Source of the DNA: Leisingera aquimarina DSM 24565 | GTDB lineage: Bacteria; Pseudomonadota; Alphaproteobacteria; Rhodobacterales; Rhodobacteraceae | Assembly (NCBI RefSeq): GCF_000473165.1 | Contig: NZ_KI421504.1 | Coordinates: forward strand, 3,733,070 to 3,797,069 | Length of the DNA: 64,000 nt | Direction of reading: 5' to 3' | Shown: piece by piece, positions 25,927 through 33,796 of the stretch | How positions within the stretch are numbered: position 1 is the stretch's first letter | How the letters are laid out: every line of letters starts with the position of its first letter | The notes under the pieces: generated by a model | The model's database searches: none | Told to the model about the DNA's origin: nothing | What the model saw: the letters and a program-made list of their open reading frames with translations, nothing else | Position numbers and translations under genes: made by a program

Positions 25927-26538
25927 TTACTCCGCCGGGCCAGCTTCTTCCTCCAGCCCGAATTTCTGCAGCAGCTGCCCTTGAGCCATAAAAAATGCGA
26001 ACATCGCCACCGGCAGGCCGAAGGTCTTGAAATAGACCCAGGTCTCGGTGCTCTGGGTCCGCCAAATCAACTCATTCGCCACCGCCAAGCCAAAGAAGAA
26101 CGCGCACATCCGCCGGGTCAGGATCATCCACCCCTCCTGCTTCAAGGGCATCAGCTCCTCCATCACCACCTTCAGCCAGCTCTGCCCACGCAACAGGCCG
26201 ATGCCCAGCAAGCCGCCGAACAAGAGATACAGCATCGTCGGCTTCATCTTGATGAAGCGGTCGTCGTTGAACCACACCGACATGCCGCCGAACAGCACCA
26301 CCAGCACCAGGGTCGCAAATTGCATCCGCGACAGATGCCCGGTCAGCTTCCACAAGGCCAGCGTGGACGCCACCATCAGCGGAATGAACGCTGCGGTGAT
26401 GACGATGAAGCCCTGATACTCGCTGCCACCGATCAGAAACACCTCATCCTTCAGCTTCAGATAGCCGATGAAGAACAGGACGACCGGGCCCAGTTCCAAC
26501 AGCATCTTCAGGGTCGGGTTGATCTTCTTTGCGGCCAT
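25927..26538 (-). CDS. yciB: Inner membrane protein YciB / IspZ (septation protein A family)
   Basis: A 203-aa integral membrane protein with five or six hydrophobic segments. Family signatures are INPTLKMLLELGPVVLFF near the start, LFGGMSVWFNDDRFIKMKPT in the middle and ANELIWRTQSTETWVYFKTF near the end. YciB family members affect envelope integrity and septation. It follows the EamA transporter on the minus strand with a 29-nt gap, in the ftsY-EamA-yciB order common in Rhodobacteraceae. The ATG at 26538 begins MAAKKINPT. Confidence 0.93.
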   Translation of the reverse strand: MAAKKINPTLKMLLELGPVVLFFIGYLKLKDEVFLIGGSEYQGFIVITAAFIPLMVASTLALWKLTGHLSRMQFATLVLVVLFGGMSVWFNDDRFIKMKPTMLYLLFGGLLGIGLLRGQSWLKVVMEELMPLKQEGWMILTRRMCAFFFGLAVANELIWRTQSTETWVYFKTFGLPVAMFAFFMAQGQLLQKFGLEEEAGPAE

Positions 26539-26567
26539 GGGGCCTCCTGTCAGTTCTGCGCGCGGTC

Positions 26568-27470
26568 TCAGCCGCCCATTTCCACTATCACGGCGCCCAG
26601 CGCGATCAAAGCCATCAAGGCAATCCGGCGCGGCCCCACAGTTTCCTTCAGCACCAGCCAGCCGATCAGGGCTGCAAAGACTGTGGAGGTCTCGCGCAGC
26701 ACCGCCGCCTCCCCCACTTTGTCCAGCCTTGTGGCCAGCATGATCGCGCCAAAGGACGCAAAGGCGACCAGCCCGCCAAAGACCCCCCGGACCATCAGCG
26801 GCCCCGGCGCCGGCCGCGCGGGCATGGTCCGCCAACGGGTGAAGGCAATCACCGGAAACACCAGCCCGTCGATCATGAAGAACCACGCGAGGAAGGTGAA
26901 CGGATCCGCCGTCGCCCGGATGCCATAGGCGTCATATGTGGTGTAGGCGGCCACAAACAACCCGGTGACCACCGCCAGCCCCAGTGCAATTCCCAGCGTG
27001 TCGCGGTTCACCGTCAAATAGCGGTAGTTGTACCCCGCCAGTCCGAAGATCCCCGCCAGCAGCACCGCCACCCCCAGCCATTGCACCGGGGTGAATACCT
27101 CGCCGAACAGGAAGAAGGAGCCGATCACCGTGAACAGCGGCCCGGTGCCCCGCACCACCGGGTAGACCACGGTGTAGCTGCCCTTGGTATAGGCCAGCGC
27201 CTGGAACAGCTTGTAGAAGACGTGGATCCCCCAGGCGACAGCGAAAATCAGCCACATATGCGGCTCCGGCCAGGGCACCACGAACAGCGCAAAAGGCGCC
27301 GCCATCACGCAGTAGGAAAAGTCGATCGCTCCGCGCGACAGCCAGGGATCATGGCGCCCCTTTTGCAGCGCGCCAAAGACCGCATGCAGGAAAGCCGCCC
27401 AGATGGCCAGAAACAGCGCGGCTTGATGCCCCGCTTCGGTGCCCTCCAGGGAGATCAGCCAATCGCTCAA
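26568..27470 (-). CDS. EamA/DMT-family transporter
   Basis: A 300-aa membrane protein with about ten hydrophobic segments and two EamA halves (first ends near VQWLGVAVLLAGIFGLAGYN, second near RIALMALIALGAVIVEMGG). The likely start is TTG at 27470 with AAAGG upstream; no ATG lies nearby in frame. DMT carriers export or import small metabolites; the substrate is unknown. It lies between ftsY and yciB, all on the minus strand. Confidence 0.85.
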   Translation of the reverse strand: MSDWLISLEGTEAGHQAALFLAIWAAFLHAVFGALQKGRHDPWLSRGAIDFSYCVMAAPFALFVVPWPEPHMWLIFAVAWGIHVFYKLFQALAYTKGSYTVVYPVVRGTGPLFTVIGSFFLFGEVFTPVQWLGVAVLLAGIFGLAGYNYRYLTVNRDTLGIALGLAVVTGLFVAAYTTYDAYGIRATADPFTFLAWFFMIDGLVFPVIAFTRWRTMPARPAPGPLMVRGVFGGLVAFASFGAIMLATRLDKVGEAAVLRETSTVFAALIGWLVLKETVGPRRIALMALIALGAVIVEMGG

Positions 27471-27499
27471 ATCAAATGCCTTTGCGCGGGAGGAGAGCG

Positions 27500-27545
27500 C
27501 CGGGGGCTGCCTGCCCCCGGGGATATTTTTAGCCAGATGAAGACA
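27500..27545 (+). repeat. Dispersed intergenic repeat, copy 3, with hairpin
   Basis: A GC hairpin CCGGGGGC-TGCCT-GCCCCCGG (27500-27520) is followed by GGATATTTTTAGCCAGATGA AGAC. The tail matches the TATTT...GCCAGAAAGAAG core of the other copies. It fills the gap between the ftsY stop and the EamA start and could end minus- or plus-strand transcripts. Confidence 0.6.
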
Positions 27546-27548
27546 GGA

Positions 27549-28724
27549 TCAGGTCTTTTCCAGGCCGGTCAGGGCTGCGGCAAATTCTTCCGGATCAAAC
27601 GGCGCCAGATCGTCGATCTGCTCGCCCACCCCGATGGCGTGAATAGGCAGGCCGAATTTGTCGGCCAAAGCTACCAGCACGCCGCCCTTGGCGGTGCCAT
27701 CGAGCTTGGTCATCACCAGGCCGGAAACATCCGCCAGCTTCTGGAAGGTACCCACCTGTGACAGCGCGTTCTGCCCGGTGGTCGCATCCAGCACCAGCAG
27801 GGTGTTATGCGGCGCGGTCTCATCCTTCTTGCGGATCACGCGAACGATTTTCGACAGCTCTTCCATCAGATCCGCACGGTTCTGCAGACGGCCCGCGGTG
27901 TCGATCATCAAGAGATCTGCGCCCTCTTCCTGCGCCTTGGTCATGGCATCGAACGCCAGCGAGGCCGGGTCGGAGCCTTCGGGTGCTGTCAGCACCGGCA
28001 CCCCGGCCCGGTCGCCCCAGACCTGCAACTGCTCCACTGCGGCAGCGCGGAATGTATCGCCTGCGGCAATGACCACCTTCTTGCCCGCGCCTTTGAACTG
28101 GCTGGCCAGCTTGCCGATGGTGGTGGTCTTGCCGGAGCCATTGACCCCCACAACCAGCACCACCTGCGGGCGCTTTGCATAGATCGGCAGCGGCTTCGCC
28201 ACCGGTTCCATGATGCGGGCGACTTCCTGTGCCAGAAGCTCCTTGATCTCACGGCTGGAGACCTTCTTGCCCATCCGCCCCTCGGCCAGGTTGGCAGTCA
28301 CCCGCAGCGCCGTGTCCACGCCCATGTCGGCGGCGATAAGCAGCTCTTCCAGCTGCTCCAGCATGTCGTCATCCAGCGCCCGGCGCGGCTCGGCGGCGGC
28401 GGTGCGGCCCATCAGACGGCCCAGCAAGCCCGGCGATTTTTTCTCAGGCTCCGGTGCAGTCTGCGGCGCGGGGGCAGGCTCGGGCGCCGCCAACGGCTGC
28501 GGCGCAGGCGCGGTTTCAGGTTCGGGCGCAGGCTCCGGATCGGCAACAGCTTCCGGCTGCGGAACAGGTGCCGGGGCGGGCTGCTCCGGCGTCACTGCCG
28601 GGGCCTTTGCCAGGGCTTCAGCCGCACCGCTCTCGGCCCCCTCCTCGACAATTGCATCGAGCCCCTGCTCGAGCTTGGAGGAGGATTTGAACAGCCGTTC
28701 CTTGAGCTTTGAGAAAAACGCCAT
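27549..28724 (-). CDS. ftsY: Signal recognition particle receptor FtsY
   Basis: Membrane-associated SRP receptor GTPase (391 aa). After a basic start and a long Pro/Ala/Glu-rich acidic A-domain (about 40-95) comes the NG domain from about 115. The G1 loop is GVNGSGKTT (193-201), with GDTFRAAAVEQLQ, DTAGRLQ (275-281) and TKLDGTAKGG (339-348). The acidic linker is the usual membrane-docking, poorly conserved part. It heads the EamA-yciB cluster on the minus strand. Confidence 0.96.
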   Translation of the reverse strand: MAFFSKLKERLFKSSSKLEQGLDAIVEEGAESGAAEALAKAPAVTPEQPAPAPVPQPEAVADPEPAPEPETAPAPQPLAAPEPAPAPQTAPEPEKKSPGLLGRLMGRTAAAEPRRALDDDMLEQLEELLIAADMGVDTALRVTANLAEGRMGKKVSSREIKELLAQEVARIMEPVAKPLPIYAKRPQVVLVVGVNGSGKTTTIGKLASQFKGAGKKVVIAAGDTFRAAAVEQLQVWGDRAGVPVLTAPEGSDPASLAFDAMTKAQEEGADLLMIDTAGRLQNRADLMEELSKIVRVIRKKDETAPHNTLLVLDATTGQNALSQVGTFQKLADVSGLVMTKLDGTAKGGVLVALADKFGLPIHAIGVGEQIDDLAPFDPEEFAAALTGLEKT

Positions 28725-28801
28725 CTTGGTCTCCGCAAAAGGGTTTGTACCTCACCTAATGCGGATTTACCCGGAGTGCAAAGCGCAAGGCACCGCCGGG
28801 T

Positions 28802-29437
28802 TCAGGAAAATGCAGCGAGAAACCCGGCTTGCGCTCCCCAGTACAGCACCCAGACAGCATATGGCGTGATCCGCCGCAGCGGGTGCTCCTCGCTCAGAAC
28901 AAAGGTTTCCGCTGCCAGGATCATGTCCGACAGCATAAAGGCACAGGCGGCAGCAAAGACCCAAGTGCCAAACGGCAGGGTCAGCGCTGCCGCCCCCATG
29001 CCGAGAATGATCGGGATATAGGCCAGCACCGGCGCTTTCAGCGCCCCCGCCCGCGGCGCCAGAACGCGTATCATGATCAGGCCCAGCACCAGCAGCACGG
29101 CGGCAACCGCTGCAGCCGGCATTTGCATGACCCGCACAGGGTCGCTGTCCGGGCGGGTCAGGAACAGCGCCGCATAAGCCAGATGCCCTGCGGCAAAGGC
29201 CCCCACCCCCGCCATAAAGGCGCTTTCGCCGTTGCGCGACAGGAACAGATCGCCCAGCGCGCAAAGGCCAAGCGCCAGCACCAGCAGCAGCGGCGCCCCC
29301 GCCAGCCCGCCGCCAAGAGCCAGAAGCGCAACCGCCGCGGTTTTTGCCAGGCTGCGCAGAATACCGGGCGACTGCACGGTCAAAAACAAATACCCGGCGG
29401 CGCAGAGCACGGCCCCTGCTGCAGTCCATTGCATCAT
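28802..29437 (-). CDS. YhhN-family membrane protein (lysoplasmalogenase-like)
   Basis: A 211-aa protein with about seven to eight hydrophobic segments. YhhN/TMEM86 features are ALGLCALGDLFLSRNG, FMAGVGAFAAGHLAYAALF and AFMLSDMILAAETF. The eukaryotic relative TMEM86B hydrolyses lysoplasmalogens; the bacterial role is not settled. It starts at ATG 29437, with GTG at 29440 just before. The neighbours are ftsY downstream and a divergent small exported protein. Confidence 0.85.
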   Translation of the reverse strand: MMQWTAAGAVLCAAGYLFLTVQSPGILRSLAKTAAVALLALGGGLAGAPLLLVLALGLCALGDLFLSRNGESAFMAGVGAFAAGHLAYAALFLTRPDSDPVRVMQMPAAAVAAVLLVLGLIMIRVLAPRAGALKAPVLAYIPIILGMGAAALTLPFGTWVFAAACAFMLSDMILAAETFVLSEEHPLRRITPYAVWVLYWGAQAGFLAAFS

Positions 29438-29599
29438 CACGTTCCTGCCCCCTGCCCGTTTGCGCCAGTTGGCCGCAAGACACCCGCCGGGTCAAAGGTG
29501 ACCAAACGGGAGCTTGGCAGCGCCGCTCCGCTTTGCGGCCTGTTTGCGCCCGTTGTGTTTCCCTTGGCCGGGACCCGGACACTCTGGCACAGTGAGCCC

Positions 29600-29998
29600 A
29601 TGCGCTGTTTGATGATGATTCCCCTGATTGCCGCCCTGAATGGGCCGCTGCAGGCTGCCGAGCCGCTGAACGCCGAGCAATTCGACCGCTACACCCAGGG
29701 CCGCACCCTGTTTTACGGTTTCGGCGGCAGCATGTACGGGGTGGAGCGCTACCTGCCCGGACGGCGGGTGATCTGGTCTTTTCTGGACGGCAGATGCCAG
29801 GAGGGCATCTGGTACGAGGACGCAGGCCGGATCTGTTTTATCTATGAAAACAGGGGCGATCCGCAGTGCTGGAGCTTTGAGCTCACCCCCGGCGGGCTGA
29901 CCGCCCGGTTTGAGGATGACCCAGCCTCGACCGAATTGTACGAGGCCGAAGACATCGGCGAGGAAATGCTGTGCTACGGCCCTGACGTCGGGGTCTGA
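29600..29998 (+). CDS. Small exported protein of unknown function
   Basis: 132 aa. Residues 1-20 (MRCLMMIPLIAALNGPLQAA) form a Sec signal peptide ending in AxA. The mature part has aromatic and Cys-rich stretches (RTLFYGFGGSMYGVERYLPG, WSFLDGRCQEGIWYEDAG, RGDPQCWSFELTP), suggesting a disulfide-bonded beta-rich periplasmic protein. I do not recognise a named family with certainty; similar small proteins occur in other Roseobacters. It points towards xseA, whose stop lies 30 nt away on the other strand. Confidence 0.6.
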   Translation: MRCLMMIPLIAALNGPLQAAEPLNAEQFDRYTQGRTLFYGFGGSMYGVERYLPGRRVIWSFLDGRCQEGIWYEDAGRICFIYENRGDPQCWSFELTPGGLTARFEDDPASTELYEAEDIGEEMLCYGPDVGV

Positions 29999-30027
29999 GG
30001 CCGACTGCGGCGCAATGAGTATTCAGG

Positions 30028-31521
30028 CTAGAACAGCGAACCCTGGCCGCCGCCGGGCGGTTTCGGCGCGGCGGTCTTGGCGGCTGAGTCAGCAGTGCCC
30101 TCCTCCAGATCCAGCGTGCCGTCGGCAAATTCGATCTGCAGCGGGCCGGCCTTGGCTGCTGCATCCCTGGTGGTGAGGATCTCCGCGCCCGAACGCACCA
30201 CCGCATAGCCGCGCTCAAGCGTAGCCTTGTAGCTGAGGATCTCCAGTTGGCGGCCTGCGGCGGAGAGGCTTTGGCGCTGACGGTCAAGACGCAGCGATTG
30301 CGCGGCATCCAGGCGTTGCGAAAGACGGCCCAACGCGTCGTTGCGGGCTGTGATCTCGCGCTGGATCGGGCGCAGGGTCAGACGGGAGGACAGGTTTTGC
30401 AACCGGTCGCGGCGCCCTTGCACCAGTTGGCGCAGGGTGGAAGGGCGCAAGCTGGCGGCAGTTTCACTCAGATGCACTCGGCGGCGCTGCACACCGCTGA
30501 TCAACGCGCCCGGTAACCGGTCGGATATCCGGTCGAGCCGCTGGCGCGGGGTTTCCAGCAGGGTATCGGGCTTGGGCAATGCACGGGCCAGATCGTTCAG
30601 CCGCTGGCGTCCCAGCTGAACCGCCTGCCCCGCGGCACGGGTGAGCCGCGCCCCCTGGGTCTCGGCCCAGGCCATCAGTTCCAGCCGTACCGGCACCGCC
30701 AGTTCCGCCGCCGCCGTCGGGGTCGGCGCCCGGCGGTCAGAGACAAAATCAATCAGCGTCGTATCCGTCTCATGCCCCACGGCTGAGATCAGTGGGATCT
30801 GCGAGGCGGCGGCAGCCCGCGACACAATCTCCTCGTTGAACCCCCACAGGTCCTCGATCGAACCGCCGCCGCGGGCGACGATGATCAGATCGGGCCGCGG
30901 CAGCGCGCCGCCCGGCGTCAGCCGGTTGAATCCTTCGATGGCGCGCGCCACTTCCGGCGCGCAGTTCTGGCCCTGCACCGCAACCGGCCAGACCAGCACT
31001 TTGCGCGGGAACCGGTCGCGAAGGCGGTGCAGAATATCACGGATCACCGCGCCTGAGGGCGACGTCACCACCCCGATGATCTGTGGCAGATATGGCAGCG
31101 GCTTTTTGCGCTCGGAGGCAAACAGCCCCTCTGCCTCCAGCTGTTTCTTGCGTTTCTCCAGCAGCGCCATCAGCGCGCCCTGGCCCGCAACCGCGACTTC
31201 ATCCACATTCATGTTGTATTTGGATTGGGCGCCGAATGCCGTCAGCCGGCCGGTAACGACAACCTCCAGCCCCTCCTCAGGCACCACCGACAGACCCGCC
31301 ACTTGCCCTTTCCAAGTGGTGCAGGCCAGCACCGAGCGGTCGTCCTTGATGTCATAATACAAATGGCCGGAGCGCGCCTTGAACACCCGGCCCACCTCGC
31401 CCTTCACCCGGATGCGGCCGAAGGTGCCCTCCAGCGTGCGCTTCACCTCGCCGGAGATTTCCGAGACGGTGAATTCGGGCGCGTTCTGCCCCGGTTGCGG
31501 GTCGTCAAACAGGTCGGACAT
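30028..31521 (-). CDS. xseA: Exodeoxyribonuclease VII large subunit
   Basis: Large subunit of the single-strand exonuclease ExoVII (497 aa). The N-terminal OB-fold domain includes GTFGRIRVKGEVGR and HLYYDIKDDRS. The catalytic region follows with IGVVTSPSGAVIRDILHRL, ARGGGSIEDLWGFNEE, SAVGHETDTTLIDFVSDRRA and PTPTAAAEL. Then come long helical segments and the C-terminal LERGYAVVRSG. The ATG at 31521 begins MSDLFDDP. It diverges from purD. The XseB partner is not in the window. Confidence 0.95.
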   Translation of the reverse strand: MSDLFDDPQPGQNAPEFTVSEISGEVKRTLEGTFGRIRVKGEVGRVFKARSGHLYYDIKDDRSVLACTTWKGQVAGLSVVPEEGLEVVVTGRLTAFGAQSKYNMNVDEVAVAGQGALMALLEKRKKQLEAEGLFASERKKPLPYLPQIIGVVTSPSGAVIRDILHRLRDRFPRKVLVWPVAVQGQNCAPEVARAIEGFNRLTPGGALPRPDLIIVARGGGSIEDLWGFNEEIVSRAAAASQIPLISAVGHETDTTLIDFVSDRRAPTPTAAAELAVPVRLELMAWAETQGARLTRAAGQAVQLGRQRLNDLARALPKPDTLLETPRQRLDRISDRLPGALISGVQRRRVHLSETAASLRPSTLRQLVQGRRDRLQNLSSRLTLRPIQREITARNDALGRLSQRLDAAQSLRLDRQRQSLSAAGRQLEILSYKATLERGYAVVRSGAEILTTRDAAAKAGPLQIEFADGTLDLEEGTADSAAKTAAPKPPGGGQGSLF

Positions 31522-31656
31522 TGCGGGGCTGCTCTCCTGCGGCTTGAGGCTGGTCTTGTTTTGAATTCGCGCGCAGCATAGAACCCGCCGCAAGCAAGGC
31601 AAGCCCCGGACAGGACCGGGGCGCCTCTCGGCTCAGGCAGATCGGAGAAGACGCAG

Positions 31657-32922
31657 ATGAACATCCTTATCCTTGGCAGCGGCGGGCGCGAACATGCATT
31701 GGCCTGGGCGGTGATGCAGAACCCCAAATGCGACAAGCTGATCGTGGCGCCGGGCAATGCCGGCATCGCGCAGATCGCCGATTGCGCATCGTTTGATATC
31801 GAGGATGGCGGCGCGGTAGCCGGGTTTGCCGAGGAAAACGCCATTGATTTCGTGATCATCGGCCCGGAGGCGCCGCTGGCCGCAGGAGTGGCCGACCGCC
31901 TGCGCGAGGCAGGCCTGCTGGTCTTCGGCCCGTCGGAAGCGGCGGCGAAGCTGGAAGCCTCCAAGAGCTTTACCAAAGAGGTCTGCGACGCAGCCAAAGC
32001 GCCCACCGCCGCTTATGGCCATTTCACCAAGGCAGAGGCTGCCAAGGCGCATGTGCGCGAACACGGCGCGCCCACTGTGGTAAAGGCCGACGGTCTGGCG
32101 GCCGGCAAGGGCGTGATCATCGCCATGACCGAAGAAGAGGCCATCGCCGCCATCGACGATATGTTCGGCGGCGCCTTTGGCGGGGCCGGCGCCGAGGTGG
32201 TGATCGAGGAATTCATGGAAGGCGAAGAGGCCTCACTGTTTGTGCTGGTCGATGGCGAGGATGTGCTGGCGATCGGTTCTGCCCAGGACCACAAACGGGT
32301 AGGCGAAGGCGACACCGGCCCCAACACCGGCGGCATGGGCGCCTATTCCCCGGCGCCGGTGCTGTCGGCAGAGGTTGAGGCCCGCGCGATGGAAGAAATC
32401 GTGAAGCCCACCATGCGGGTGATGGCTGAGCGCGGCATGCCTTATCAGGGCGTGCTCTATGCGGGCCTGATGGTCAAGGACGGGCAGCCGCGGCTGGTGG
32501 AATACAACGTCCGCTTTGGCGATCCGGAATGCCAGGTGCTGATGATGCGGCTTGGCGCGCAGGCGCTGGACCTGATGCATGCCGCGGCTGAAGGCCGTCT
32601 GGGCGAGGCGCAGGTGAACTGGGGCGACGATCATGCAATCACGGTGGTGATGGCGGCTGAGGGCTATCCCGGGTCTTACCAAAAAGGCTCGGAAATCAAG
32701 GGGCTGAAGGCCCTGCCCGAGGATAGCAGCAACATGGTCTTCCACGCCGGCACCAAAGCGGAAAACGGCAAGGTTCTGGCAGCCGGCGGCCGGGTTTTGA
32801 ACGTGACCGCCCGCGGTGAAACCCTGCAAGAGGCCCGCGACCGCGTTTATGCAATGGTGGACGGGGTAGATTGGCCGCAGGGTTTCTTCCGCCGCGACAT
32901 CGGCTGGCGCGCGCTGGGTTGA
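31657..32922 (+). CDS. purD: Phosphoribosylamine-glycine ligase
   Basis: Second step of purine synthesis: 5-phosphoribosylamine plus glycine plus ATP gives GAR. The 421-aa ATP-grasp enzyme starts MNILILGSGGREHALAW and contains GPEAPLAAGVADRL, VVKADGLAAGKGVI, the family signature RFGDPECQVLM and DGVDWPQGFFRRDIGWRAL at the end. Length is normal for the family. It diverges from xseA, and a GC hairpin follows 71 nt past its stop. Confidence 0.96.
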   Translation: MNILILGSGGREHALAWAVMQNPKCDKLIVAPGNAGIAQIADCASFDIEDGGAVAGFAEENAIDFVIIGPEAPLAAGVADRLREAGLLVFGPSEAAAKLEASKSFTKEVCDAAKAPTAAYGHFTKAEAAKAHVREHGAPTVVKADGLAAGKGVIIAMTEEEAIAAIDDMFGGAFGGAGAEVVIEEFMEGEEASLFVLVDGEDVLAIGSAQDHKRVGEGDTGPNTGGMGAYSPAPVLSAEVEARAMEEIVKPTMRVMAERGMPYQGVLYAGLMVKDGQPRLVEYNVRFGDPECQVLMMRLGAQALDLMHAAAEGRLGEAQVNWGDDHAITVVMAAEGYPGSYQKGSEIKGLKALPEDSSNMVFHAGTKAENGKVLAAGGRVLNVTARGETLQEARDRVYAMVDGVDWPQGFFRRDIGWRALG

Positions 32923-32993
32923 GCGTCTGTCCCGGCGGCGGCTCTCCCGTCTGTTTCCAGTCAATCGCAGATTGACAGTCTTAGTTGGGCGTG

Positions 32994-33015
32994 GCCGGGC
33001 GCAAATGCGCCCGGC
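32994..33015 (+). terminator. Hairpin downstream of purD
   Basis: GCCGGGCGC (32994-33002), loop AAAT, GCGCCCGGC (33007-33015). A strong GC stem without a T-run. Confidence 0.5.
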
Positions 33016-33225
33016 GCGGCGGCATTGCCCGGCCGGCCATTGTTCCACCAGCCGGCGGTATCCCTAGCCAGTGCATTGCGGTATTCTGGACTTCAATCAG
33101 AAGCGAGATGCAGTGACACGATGAGAACTGTCCAAGGCGGCAAAGGTCAGCACCTGCAGGGAAGCTGCCATTCCCTCCCAACAGCCTCACATACCGTCTG
33201 CACGGCTTGCCTTCTGCTATTGGCC

Positions 33226-33250
33226 AGCCGGGAGTATTTCCGGCCCACCC
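33226..33250 (+). repeat. Dispersed intergenic repeat, partial copy 4
   Basis: GCCGGGAGTATTTCCGGCCC: the GC plus GGGAGTATTT core without the AGAAAGAAG tail. It lies 17 nt upstream of the GNAT start. Confidence 0.4.
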
Positions 33251-33266
33251 TCAGGGAGACCCAGCT

Positions 33267-33734
33267 ATGAATTTGCCCCGCCGGATCAATGCTGACGATC
33301 CGCGGCTTGCCGACGTGCTGGCCCTGATCCGGCGCAGCTTTGCCTATATGGACGGGCGCATTGATCCGCCCTCTTCCATGCACCGGCTGACGGTGGATCG
33401 AATGAAAGATCACTGTGAGGCCGGCGGCGAGATCTGGGCTGCCGGCAGCCCGCCTGTGGCCTGCATATTTCTGACACCAAAGGCGGACTGCCTGTATCTG
33501 GGCAAACTGGCAGTCGATCAGGCGTACCGCGGGTCAGGCCTGGCAAGGCAGTTGGTGGATCTGGCGGCACGGCGCACCAGCGATCTTGGCCTGCCTGCGC
33601 TTGAGCTGCAGACGAGGATCGAACTGGTGGAAAACCACCGTGCATTCGCCCGGCTGGGATTCGTCAAGACCGCAGAAAGCTCCCATCCCGGTCACAACAG
33701 GGTGACGGACATCACCATGCGCATGACGCTTTAG
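33267..33734 (+). CDS. GNAT-family N-acetyltransferase
   Basis: 155 aa. The acetyl-CoA binding core is visible as LYLGKLAVDQAYRGSGLARQ (motif A, Q/R-x-x-G-x-G/A type), followed by LVDLAARRT and the beta strand with LELQTRIELVENHRAFARLG and the final FVKTAE. The substrate cannot be predicted. The ATG at 33267 is in a gene-poor patch, and the longer frame to 33207 would run through the repeat. Its end lies 62 nt from the convergent DUF1217 gene. Confidence 0.85.
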   Translation: MNLPRRINADDPRLADVLALIRRSFAYMDGRIDPPSSMHRLTVDRMKDHCEAGGEIWAAGSPPVACIFLTPKADCLYLGKLAVDQAYRGSGLARQLVDLAARRTSDLGLPALELQTRIELVENHRAFARLGFVKTAESSHPGHNRVTDITMRMTL

Positions 33735-33796
33735 CGCCAGACCTCAAAGCCGGGCAGTGCCTGGGCCGTTCATAAGGCCAAGACTCATCCGCTAGG

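Larger units (their letters stand above)
32923..33266. other. Gene-free stretch between purD and the GNAT gene
   Basis: 344 nt with no convincing reading frame. It contains the purD hairpin and a copy of the dispersed repeat just upstream of the GNAT gene. The middle part shows nothing recognisable. Confidence 0.6.
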